From Agromyces albus (GTDB lineage Bacteria; Actinomycetota; Actinomycetes; Actinomycetales; Microbacteriaceae), in contig NZ_SDPN01000005.1 of NCBI RefSeq assembly GCF_004134825.1, positions 92,386 through 156,385 on the forward strand: a DNA stretch of 64,000 bases, written 5' to 3'. The notes beneath the pieces were generated by a model. That model saw only the letters and a program-made list of their open reading frames with translations, had not been told where the DNA came from and did not search any database. Of the stretch, positions 8,215 through 15,119 are shown piece by piece. A program made the position numbers and the translations under genes. Each line of letters opens with the position of its first letter. The first letter of the stretch is position 1.

Positions 8215-9558
8215 CTACTGCGGCCAGCTGTCCTGGATGAACTTCGTGGTGTCGGCGGTGGACTTTCCGCCGATCCAGTCGACCATGCCCTTCCAGAACG
8301 ACCCCGCACCCACCGCACCCGGCATGAGGTCCGAAGCGTCGAAGCGGAACGTGGTCTCGGGGTCCTGGAGGATCCCGACGGCGTTCGACAGGAGGTCGCT
8401 CGACGCGTTCTCGGGGTCGAGACCCTTGTTGGCGCTGATCACACCGCCGAGTTCGACCCGGATGTTCGCCCAGGTGTCGCTCGAGAGGTATGTCTGGAAG
8501 GCGGCGACCTCTTCGGCGTCGCTGTACGCGGCCACGATCTCGCCACCACCGGTGACGGCGTTGGCGCCGGCCTCGGTGCCGGGAAGGAGGAATGCCCAGA
8601 CGTCGCCGTCTTCGGCGACCGTCGTGCCCTCGGGCCAGAAGCCCTCGTAGAACGTCGCCTGGTGGTGCAGGGCGCACGTGCCGTCGAGGATCGGGAGACC
8701 CGCGTCGCCGAACTCGGTCGTCGCGATCGAGTTGACGTCGCCGAGGCCGCCGTTGACCATGGCGGGCTCACGGATGAACGCGCCGACGGAGTCGAACGCG
8801 GTCGTGATCGGCTCGTCGGTGAACTTCACCTCGTTGGTGACCCACTGGTCGTAGACCTCGGGGCCGGCCTGCCGGAGCACGAAGTCTTCGATCCAGTCGG
8901 TGCCGGGCCATCCGGTGGCGTCACCGGAGGCGAAGCCGACGCACCAGGGCTTGTCGACGGTGCCTGCACCTGCGATCTCCTCGGAGAGCGTCGTGAGCTC
9001 GTCGAGCGTCTCGGGGACCTCCCAGCCGTTCTCCTCGAACATCGTCGGCGAGTACCAGACGTAGCCCTTGACGCTCGCCATCAGCGGCGCACCGTAGACC
9101 GTGTCTTCGACGGTGCCGTAGGCCTGCCAGTCCTCAGACCAGAATTCCTGTGCGTTGGCCACGACCGAGTCGGGCGCCGGCACGAGGTATCCGGCCTCGG
9201 CCTGCGCGGCCAGGAGACCGGGCTGCGGGAAGATCGCGAGGTTCGGCGGGTTGCCGCCCTGTGCGCGCACGTTGATCTGGGTCTCGAACTCCTTGCTGGG
9301 CTCGTAGACCACGTCGATACCGGTGCAGGACTCGAAGTCGGCCCAGGACTCGTTGAGGCGATCGGCTTCGACGTCGCTGATGGTGCCGTAGATGCTCACC
9401 TCAGTGCCCTCGTCGAAGGTGCCGTAGGTTTCGTAGGGCCCACAGTCCGCATCGGATGTCTCGGGGGCTGTGTCCCCCGTGCATCCGGTGAGGGCGAGGC
9501 CCACGGTTGCAGCCGCTGCGAGTGGAATCAGCAGACGGCGATGCCGTGTTGAACGCAT
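8215..9558 (-). CDS. ABC transporter extracellular solute-binding lipoprotein (sugar)
   Basis: 447 residues from ATG at 9558, selected by an upstream GAGGAGAG site; the longer in-frame start at 9657 would run through an operator. Residues 1-23 are a lipoprotein signal ending in the lipobox LALTGC, so the protein is tethered outside the membrane. The rest is a family 1 (MalE-like) solute-binding fold with Trp/Tyr-rich segments typical of carbohydrate binding. First gene of the operon with the two permeases. Divergent from the LacI regulator, whose twin operators lie directly upstream, so induction by the transported sugar is likely. The substrate is unknown; the neighbouring polysaccharide lyase hints at an oligosaccharide from a uronate- or arabinose-containing polymer. 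Confidence 0.92.
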   Translation of the reverse strand: MRSTRHRRLLIPLAAAATVGLALTGCTGDTAPETSDADCGPYETYGTFDEGTEVSIYGTISDVEADRLNESWADFESCTGIDVVYEPSKEFETQINVRAQGGNPPNLAIFPQPGLLAAQAEAGYLVPAPDSVVANAQEFWSEDWQAYGTVEDTVYGAPLMASVKGYVWYSPTMFEENGWEVPETLDELTTLSEEIAGAGTVDKPWCVGFASGDATGWPGTDWIEDFVLRQAGPEVYDQWVTNEVKFTDEPITTAFDSVGAFIREPAMVNGGLGDVNSIATTEFGDAGLPILDGTCALHHQATFYEGFWPEGTTVAEDGDVWAFLLPGTEAGANAVTGGGEIVAAYSDAEEVAAFQTYLSSDTWANIRVELGGVISANKGLDPENASSDLLSNAVGILQDPETTFRFDASDLMPGAVGAGSFWKGMVDWIGGKSTADTTKFIQDSWPQ

Positions 9559-9593
9559 ATCTCTCTCCTCATTGAGTGGTGCAGGGGAAGCCG

Positions 9594-9605
9594 GGAACCG
9601 GTTCC
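9594..9605. promoter_or_regulatory. LacI-family operator 1 (GGAACCGGTTCC)
   Basis: Perfect 12-bp palindrome with central CpG, the hallmark of LacI-family sites. It lies 36 bp upstream of the binding-protein start and is identical to the copy at 9761-9772 near the regulator gene. Confidence 0.85.
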
Positions 9606-9704
9606 AGCCTCCAACGTAGGACAGGACGCCGCTCGGCCACAAGATATCGATGGTCACGAAACGGACACTGCTCGGATCTTGGAGTCAATCGGCCGGTCGC
9701 GCGG

Positions 9705-9716
9705 GGAGAGCGCTCT
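9705..9716. promoter_or_regulatory. Additional CG-centred palindrome (GAGAGCGCTCTC)
   Basis: A second palindrome class between the two GGAACCGGTTCC sites. Its centre AGCGCT resembles the actinobacterial CebR-type site TGGGAGCGCTCCCA, so a second LacI-family protein may also act here. Inference only. Confidence 0.4.
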
Positions 9717-9760
9717 CACAACGAACTGGCCTGAGGACCTCCGTTGCAGGCCGCCTCGTC

Positions 9761-9772
9761 GGAACCGGTTCC
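9761..9772. promoter_or_regulatory. LacI-family operator 2 (GGAACCGGTTCC)
   Basis: Exact copy of operator 1, located 60 bp upstream of the LacI gene start, consistent with autoregulation and with DNA looping between the two sites 167 bp apart. Confidence 0.85.
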
Positions 9773-9832
9773 ACTCACGTCCCCTTCGCGACTACACTCT
9801 GCAAACGGAGCTGCCCGACGAAGGGAGGCGCT

Positions 9833-10858
9833 ATGGCTGCGATCAGCGACGTCGCGCGCCTCGCGGGCGTCTCCAAGGCGACGGCATCGCGCGCGCTGAG
9901 CGGCCGCGGCGCCGTGGCCGACGAGACCCGCCGCCGCGTCGAGGCCGCAGCCGCCGAGATCGGCTTCATCGCCTCGCCCGCCGCCGCGAGCCTCGTCACT
10001 GGCCGCACGATGAACGTGGGCGTCATCATCCCGTTCGTCAATCGCTGGTTCTTCGGCGAGGTGCTCGAGGGCATCGAGCGGGCGCTGCTCGCCGCCGGCT
10101 ACGACCTCACGCTCTACAACCTGGCCGACCACGGACCCGAGCGGGCGCGCGTGTTCGACTTCTTCCTCGCCCGCAAGCGCGTCGACGCCGTCATCGCCAT
10201 CGGGGTCGATCTCTCCGAGCGTGAGATCGCGTCACTCGAACAACGCGGCAAGCCGATCGTGGCGCTCGGCGGCGCCGAGGCGGGGGTGCCGAGCCTGACG
10301 ATCGACGACCGCGCGGTCGGCTTGCTCGCCACCGAGCACCTCCTCCACCTCGGGCACACGAGGATCGCCCACCTCGCGGGCACTGGTGCGGCGGCGATGC
10401 CGAACAGCGTCCACGGGCGACGACGGCACGGATTCCTCGAGGCGATGACCGCGGCAGGGCTCGCGCCCGGCGGGCGGGCGCACATCCACGAGACCGAGAT
10501 GAGCATGCCCGGCGGGTACACGGGCACGCTGCAGCTCCTCGGTCATCCCGGGCGGCGGCCGACCGCGCTCTTCGCCGTGTCCGACGAGGTCGCCTTCGGC
10601 GCGTTCCGCGCGGCCGAGCACCTGGGCATCACGATTCCGGGCGAGTTGTCGATCATCGGCATCGACGGCCACGAGTACAGCGAGATGTTCGGGCTCACGA
10701 CGGTGGAGCAGTATCCGGGCGAGCAGGGCAGGCTGGCGGTCGACGTCGTGCTGCGCCTGCTCGGCGAGGGGGAAGAAGCCGACCCGCTCCCCGACTCCGG
10801 GGCCCCACTGCCGACGCGGCTCGTCGTGCGCTCGAGCACGACGTCCGCCCCGCGCTGA
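9833..10858 (+). CDS. LacI-family transcriptional regulator
   Basis: 341 residues from ATG at 9833, preceded by GAAGGGAGG. Residues 3-50 are the LacI helix-turn-helix with hinge (ISDVARLAGVSKATASRALS ... TRRRVEAAAAEIGF). Residues 60-340 form a periplasmic-binding-protein-like effector domain. It faces the sugar ABC operon and almost surely represses it, and itself, through the two identical GGAACCGGTTCC palindromes in the shared promoter region. The polysaccharide lyase gene downstream (107 bp) has no copy of that operator, so its membership in the regulon is open. Confidence 0.93.
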   Translation: MAAISDVARLAGVSKATASRALSGRGAVADETRRRVEAAAAEIGFIASPAAASLVTGRTMNVGVIIPFVNRWFFGEVLEGIERALLAAGYDLTLYNLADHGPERARVFDFFLARKRVDAVIAIGVDLSEREIASLEQRGKPIVALGGAEAGVPSLTIDDRAVGLLATEHLLHLGHTRIAHLAGTGAAAMPNSVHGRRRHGFLEAMTAAGLAPGGRAHIHETEMSMPGGYTGTLQLLGHPGRRPTALFAVSDEVAFGAFRAAEHLGITIPGELSIIGIDGHEYSEMFGLTTVEQYPGEQGRLAVDVVLRLLGEGEEADPLPDSGAPLPTRLVVRSSTTSAPR

Positions 10859-10964
10859 GGCGGATTCCGCGAATGCCCTTGTAGGACCACGCATGCGTAT
10901 GTGAGGATGCCGCTCAACGGAAACCGCTATCCCGCTGCCGCCCCCTACGACGGAACGGAAGTCA

Positions 10965-12683
10965 ATGTCGACGAATCATAGCCACCCTCAGTCATCCGGT
11001 CATGGGATTTCGCGCAGGTCCTTCGTAGCGGGTGCCTCCATCGCCGTGCCGCTGGCCATCTTCGCCCCCGCCGGAGCATCCGCGGTCCCGGGCGGAACCC
11101 GCCGGCCAGTTCCGCGCATCGCCGCGGCATCGGGCGCGACGTCAACGTACGCTCACCCCGGGCTCGTGCACACCCTGTCAGATCTCGAGCGCGCGTCGGC
11201 GCAGGTCGCCGGCGGCGCCGAGCCGTGGGCGGGAGGCTGGGGCCGCCTCGTCGCGAACGGCCGCTCGAGCGCGGGGTGGTCGCCGCGTCCGGTCGAGACC
11301 GTCATCCGCGGCGGTGACGGATCGAACTACGGGCCGCTGTTCCTCGACATCCATGCCGCCTACCAGAACGCCCTGCGGTGGCACATCTCGGGCGAGGAGG
11401 CTCACGGTGCCACCGCGGTGCGGATCCTCAACGCATGGTCGGCGACGCTGAAGACGGTCACGGGCAACGCCGACCGCTTCCTCGCCGCGGGCATCTACGG
11501 CTACCAGTTCGCGAATGCGGCCGAGCTGGTGCGCGATCGCCCCGACTTCGAGTTCGAGCGATTCCGCGAGATGCTGCTCGGAATCTTCCACCCGATGAAC
11601 GAGCACTTCCTCACGAACCACAACGGTGCGGTGATCACGAACTACTGGGCGAACTGGGACCTCTGCAACATGGCGTCGATCCTCGCGATCGGCATCTTCG
11701 CCGACCGCGACGACCTCGTCGACCGGGCCGTCGAGTACTTCCACAACGGTGCAGGGAACGGCTCCCTGCCGCACGCCGTGCCCTTCGTCTATGACGACCA
11801 GGGCCTCGCGCAGTGGCAGGAGAGCGGTCGCGACCAGGCGCACTCGATCATGGGCATCGGACTCATGGGCGCGTTCTGCGAGATGGCCTGGAACCAGGGC
11901 ATCGACTGCTACGGCGTGGATGACAACCGCTTCCTCAAGGGCGCCGAGTACGTCGCGAAGTACAACCTCGGGCACGACGTGCCGTTCACGCCGTACACCT
12001 GGCAGTCGGGTCCGTCGACCACCGCGTCCCACGCCGGCTGGCAGACGCACACCGTCCCGAGTCCGTCCGCTCGCGGACAGGGCCGACCGGTGTGGGACCA
12101 GGTGCTGGGGCACTACTCGGGCCGCATGGGACTCGACACCCCATGGGTCGCGCAGATCGCCGAGAGCCTGCGACCCGATGGCGGAGGCGGCGACTACGGC
12201 CCGAACTCGGGAGGATACGACCAGCTCGGATTCGGCACCCTCATGCAATACCCGGCCGAGACGGGCAGGCGCGTCGTGCGGCTGCAGAGCTTCAACTACC
12301 CCGAGCGCTACGTTCGGCATTCGGGAACGGCGGTGCGAATCGACCCGACGGCGTCGCCGCTCGGAGATTCCCAGTTCCGGGTGGTTCCGGGCCTTGCCGG
12401 CACTGCCGACGGGCGTGTCTCCTTCGAGTCCGTCGACGCGCCCGGTCACTTCCTGCGGCACGCGAGCTACAGGCTCGGTCTCGTCAGGAATGACGGCTCG
12501 GCGCAATTCGCCGCCGATGCCACGTTCCTCCCGGTCGCGGGGCTGGCGCACTCCCGACTCACGTCATTCCGGGCGCACAACTTCGCCGACCGCTACCTCC
12601 GTCACTACGCCTACGGCCTCCGGCTCGATCCGGTCTCGACCGACCTCGCTCGCGCCGACGCGACGTTCCGCATGGTCGACTGA
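10965..12683 (+). CDS. Secreted alginate-lyase-like polysaccharide lyase with C-terminal CBM42 (AbfB) domain
   Basis: 572 residues. A Tat-type signal is present (ISRRSFVAG at 15-23, hydrophobic core, Ala-Ser-Ala near 38-40), so the folded enzyme is exported. Residues about 60-430 match the alpha-toroid alginate lyase family (Pfam Alginate_lyase): the NHNGAVITNYWANWDLCNM block near residues 220-238 holds the Asn/His/Trp cluster expected at the active site. From about residue 438 two to three repeats (FNYPERYVRH, APGHFLRH, NFADRYLRHYAYGLRLDP) match the beta-trefoil AbfB/CBM42 domain that binds arabinofuranose side chains. The pairing suggests a uronic-acid-containing plant or algal polymer decorated with arabinose rather than plain alginate. 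Degradation products may feed the adjacent ABC importer. Confidence 0.85.
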   Translation: MSTNHSHPQSSGHGISRRSFVAGASIAVPLAIFAPAGASAVPGGTRRPVPRIAAASGATSTYAHPGLVHTLSDLERASAQVAGGAEPWAGGWGRLVANGRSSAGWSPRPVETVIRGGDGSNYGPLFLDIHAAYQNALRWHISGEEAHGATAVRILNAWSATLKTVTGNADRFLAAGIYGYQFANAAELVRDRPDFEFERFREMLLGIFHPMNEHFLTNHNGAVITNYWANWDLCNMASILAIGIFADRDDLVDRAVEYFHNGAGNGSLPHAVPFVYDDQGLAQWQESGRDQAHSIMGIGLMGAFCEMAWNQGIDCYGVDDNRFLKGAEYVAKYNLGHDVPFTPYTWQSGPSTTASHAGWQTHTVPSPSARGQGRPVWDQVLGHYSGRMGLDTPWVAQIAESLRPDGGGGDYGPNSGGYDQLGFGTLMQYPAETGRRVVRLQSFNYPERYVRHSGTAVRIDPTASPLGDSQFRVVPGLAGTADGRVSFESVDAPGHFLRHASYRLGLVRNDGSAQFAADATFLPVAGLAHSRLTSFRAHNFADRYLRHYAYGLRLDPVSTDLARADATFRMVD

Positions 12684-12740
12684 ACAGGCCGGAGACGGAT
12701 GCCTCGCCATCGGCAGATTCTTGAAGATGCACGTGGGACC

Positions 12741-12811
12741 TGCAGGAAGATCGGCTCGGCGCGCCGATCCCAGTGGGGCGACACGCCGTCGGGATGAGGA
12801 TTCTTCCTGCA
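12741..12811. terminator. Structured element after the lyase gene
   Basis: A 10-bp outer inverted repeat (TGCAGGAAGA at 12741-12750 with TCTTCCTGCA at 12802-12811) encloses a hairpin (GATCGGC / GCCGATC, 12749-12769). It starts 58 bp after the lyase stop and is probably a terminator or an RNA-stabilising structure. The rest of the 270-bp gap holds only the next hairpin. Confidence 0.5.
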
Positions 12812-12859
12812 TTTCCGTTTCGGATACCTGTGAGGGCCGCAAATTCCGGGTGGTACGAC

Positions 12860-12893
12860 GGATGCCCCGTGGCTCGTGAGCCACGGGGCATCC
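12860..12893. terminator. Strong hairpin terminator downstream of rplL
   Basis: Perfect 16-bp stem (12860-12875 with 12878-12893). It lies 60 bp beyond the rplL stop (minus strand) and between convergent genes, so it can serve both directions. Confidence 0.85.
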
Positions 12894-12953
12894 GTGTGTT
12901 TCAGGTGACGCTGGTCACCTCAAGCTGCGGCGCGCTCGAACGAGCGCGTGCAA

Positions 12954-13337
12954 TTACTTGAGGGTGACGGTGGCGCCGGCCTCTTCGAGAGCAGCCTTCG
13001 CCTTGTCAGCGGCTTCCTTGGTTGCGCCCTCGAGCACAGCCTTGGGAGCGCCGTCGACGACGGCCTTGGCCTCGCCGAGGCCGAGCGAGGTGAGCTCGCG
13101 CACGACCTTGATGACCTGGATCTTCTTCTCGCCAGCGGCCTCGAGCACGACGTCGAACGCCGTCTGCTCTTCGACCTCTTCAGCAGCAGCCGCGGGGCCC
13201 GCGACGCCGGCAACGGCGACGGGGGCAGCAGCGGTGACCTCGAAGGTCTCCTCGAATGCCTTGACGAACTCAGAGAGCTCGATGAGGGTCAGGCCCTTGA
13301 ACTGCTCGAGCAGCTCTTCAGTGGACAGCTTCGCCAT
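12954..13337 (-). CDS. rplL: 50S ribosomal protein L7/L12
   Basis: 127 residues, the usual length. The N-terminal dimerisation helix ([27 protein letters not shown]), an Ala-rich hinge (about 35-60) and the C-terminal globular domain ([29 protein letters not shown]) are all present. It forms the mobile ribosomal stalk that recruits translation GTPases. The strong ribosome site AAGGAG sits 8 nt upstream of ATG. It follows rplJ by 48 bp in the same operon and shares its leader-mediated control; the higher L7/L12 stoichiometry fits this strong initiation site. Confidence 0.98.
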   Translation of the reverse strand: MAKLSTEELLEQFKGLTLIELSEFVKAFEETFEVTAAAPVAVAGVAGPAAAAEEVEEQTAFDVVLEAAGEKKIQVIKVVRELTSLGLGEAKAVVDGAPKAVLEGATKEAADKAKAALEEAGATVTLK

Positions 13338-13385
13338 GATTTTTCTCCTTAGATTCTGTGGTTACTCACCGCTGGAGGCTCTCGC

Positions 13386-13901
13386 CTACGCAGCGGACTC
13401 CTGCTTCTCACGCAGCGCGTCGACCGTGCGAACGGCCTTCGACAGCGGTGCGTTGAACAGATATGCGGCTCCGAACAGCGAGGCCTTGAATGCACCGGCG
13501 AGCTTCGCCAGCAGCACTTCGCGGGACTCGAGGTCGGCGAGCTTGCCTACCTCTTCAGCGGTCAGGGGCTTGCCATCGAAATAGCCGCCCTTGACCACGA
13601 GGAGGGGGTTCGCCTTGGTGAAGTCACGCAGTGCCTTCGCGACGGCGACCGGGTCACCGTGCACGAATGCGATCGCGGAGGGACCGGCGAGCTCGTCATC
13701 GAACGACGAGATGCCGGCGTTGTTCGCCGCGATCTTGGTCAGCGTGTTCTTCACCACGGCGTAGCTCGCGTCCTCACTGATGGACTTGCGCAGCGTCTTG
13801 AGCTGGGCAACAGTGAGGCCGCGGTATTCGGTCAGCAGAACGGCGGTCGAGCTCTCGAACAGGTTCGTGAGTTCGGCAACCGAGGCTTCCTTGTTCGCCA
13901 T
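13386..13901 (-). CDS. rplJ: 50S ribosomal protein L10
   Basis: 171 residues from ATG at 13901 (AAGGAG upstream); an earlier in-frame start at 13973 lies inside the leader RNA and is not credible. The sequence [20 protein letters not shown] and the internal [19 protein letters not shown] segment are classic L10. It anchors L7/L12 dimers to the 23S rRNA. In bacteria L10, or the L10(L7/L12) complex, binds its own mRNA leader to repress synthesis; such a leader is present upstream. Confidence 0.98.
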   Translation of the reverse strand: MANKEASVAELTNLFESSTAVLLTEYRGLTVAQLKTLRKSISEDASYAVVKNTLTKIAANNAGISSFDDELAGPSAIAFVHGDPVAVAKALRDFTKANPLLVVKGGYFDGKPLTAEEVGKLADLESREVLLAKLAGAFKASLFGAAYLFNAPLSKAVRTVDALREKQESAA

Positions 13902-14145
13902 GGCCACTCCTTGTGTCTTCAACGTGCATCGCGGAAGCGGTGCACGGCCTGGAGCCGCTGGGCTGCTGCTCATTCGAGCGGCAAAAAAGAGAAAGAAAAA
14001 AGCTCCGGCGCAGTTGCGCGGAGCTCGGCCCGATTCATCGGGAAGTCTTCGTCACACCTGCGCGGGCCCTTGCTTTCGCAAGACTTCGGTCATGCTCCCC
14101 GATTGTGTCAATCGGCGCGCACGAACAACCAGCGGTCTTCGGCTC
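13902..14145 (-). ncRNA. Ribosomal protein L10 leader (autoregulatory 5' UTR of rplJ-rplL)
   Basis: Read on the minus strand the leader begins near 14145 with GCCGAAGACCGCTGGTT, a segment I recognise as conserved in actinobacterial rplJ leaders, and continues with several helices (GATTG/CAATC, CTTGC/GCAAG, CCCGAT/ATCGGG). It ends in a stem with a T-tract before rplJ. The known role is binding of L10 or L10(L12)4 to switch between readthrough and termination or repression. Boundaries are approximate. Confidence 0.8.
13995..14024 (-). terminator. Attenuator-type hairpin with T-tract in the L10 leader
   Basis: On the minus strand, GCTCC and GCGCA pair with TGCGC and GGAGC, interrupted by one bulged base, and the stem is followed by TTTTTT. 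It lies about 95 bp before the rplJ start, so it is an intrinsic terminator within the leader, likely the regulated step. Confidence 0.8.
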
Positions 14146-14150
14146 CGACA

Positions 14151-14179
14151 AGGCTAACGGATGCCCCGCCCCCTCGCAA
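14151..14179 (-). promoter_or_regulatory. Promoter of rplJ-rplL operon
   Basis: On the minus strand TTGCGA (14174-14179) and TAGCCT (14151-14156) are separated by 17 bp, which places the start of transcription just ahead of the conserved leader motif. Confidence 0.65.
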
Positions 14180-14202
14180 ATCGACGGCCGCCGCTTGGCG
14201 CC

Positions 14203-14919
14203 TCAGCCCTCGTTGATGCGGTACCCGATGCTGCGAACGGTCTCGAGCAGGTGGCTCGACTCCGGAGCGGCGGTCTCGAACTTCTTGCGCACGCGGGTGA
14301 CGAGCACTCGCGTCGCGGCAATGCTCCCCTCGTCATACGTGGCCAGGGCGCGCGCGAGCTCTTCGACACGCACGACCCGCGGACTGGCCTGCATCAGGCA
14401 CTGCACGAGCAGGAACTCCCTCGGTGTGAGCGTCACGGTCGCTTCGCCGATGGACACCTTGAACGCCTGTGGATCGAGGACGAGGTCGCCGACCCTCAGC
14501 GTGCGCGCGGAAGGCTCCATCCGGATGCCGCAGGCCCGAACCGCCGCGATGAGCTGCTCGGCCCGACACGGGAGGGCGAGGATCGACCGCGCGCCCCGCG
14601 CAATGGCCTCGTATGCGAGGTCGGTGGCGTGCTCGTGCGTCGCGAGTCCGACGATCACGGGCACGTCGCTCCTGGCGGCCATCGCCTCGATGAAGCTGAG
14701 GAAGTCGACGTTGATCATGTCGGTCGGGGCGACGATCGCCGCCGGCTCAGACGACCGGGCGGCCAGCAGGGCACCGATCGCGTCGCGGTATCCGTGGATC
14801 TCGAATCCATGGGTCTCGAACGAGTCGACCGGATGCCCCGGGGCAGATCGTGACTCGATGAAGAGCACGCGAGCGGGCCAACTGGGCGCGAGAGTGATCT
14901 TCGGCGCGTCCTCGTGCAC
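14203..14919 (-). CDS. Winged-helix (OmpR-type) regulator with a degenerate receiver-like domain
   Basis: 238 residues. The last 95 residues form a Trans_reg_C winged helix (LTPREFLLVQCLMQASPRVV ... TRVLVTRVRKKFE ... LLETVRSIGYRI). The first 120 have a receiver-like alternation of strands and helices, but the N-terminal acidic pair is replaced (VLFIES) and the strand-3 phospho-aspartate position reads IVAPTD instead of a VLLD-type sequence. No histidine kinase is adjacent. It is therefore probably an orphan, phosphorylation-independent regulator. Its target is unknown; its 3' end abuts the rplJ promoter, and the MFS gene is divergent upstream. Confidence 0.8.
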   Translation of the reverse strand: MHEDAPKITLAPSWPARVLFIESRSAPGHPVDSFETHGFEIHGYRDAIGALLAARSSEPAAIVAPTDMINVDFLSFIEAMAARSDVPVIVGLATHEHATDLAYEAIARGARSILALPCRAEQLIAAVRACGIRMEPSARTLRVGDLVLDPQAFKVSIGEATVTLTPREFLLVQCLMQASPRVVRVEELARALATYDEGSIAATRVLVTRVRKKFETAAPESSHLLETVRSIGYRINEG

Positions 14920-15060
14920 GATTGCCTCGCTCAGCCGAATGTTCAGTCGCCGGCGAGCGCCGACCTATCCATAGAAGGACGTCACGATGAACTCGATGTG
15001 AACGGCGGCTTTCTGTTCACCGACGAACGCTCGAGGACTTCGACCGTCGAACCGCGTTAG

Positions 15061-15089
15061 TTGACGAAAGTCCACTATCAACATATAGT
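15061..15089 (+). promoter_or_regulatory. Sigma70-type promoter of the MFS gene
   Basis: TTGACG (15061-15066), 17-bp spacer, TATAGT (15084-15089): close to consensus in a GC-rich genome where such AT-rich matches are rare. The MFS ATG is at 15120. Confidence 0.8.
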
Positions 15090-15092
15090 TGA
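15078..15092. promoter_or_regulatory. MarR-type operator overlapping the -10 element
   Basis: TCAAC-ATATA-GTTGA is a perfect inverted repeat embedded in the promoter; outer TTGAC (15061) and GTCAA (15098) extend the symmetry loosely. The MarR regulator encoded downstream is the natural ligand. Confidence 0.7.
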
Positions 15093-15119
15093 CCATCGTC
15101 AATCAATAACGGGAGTTCC

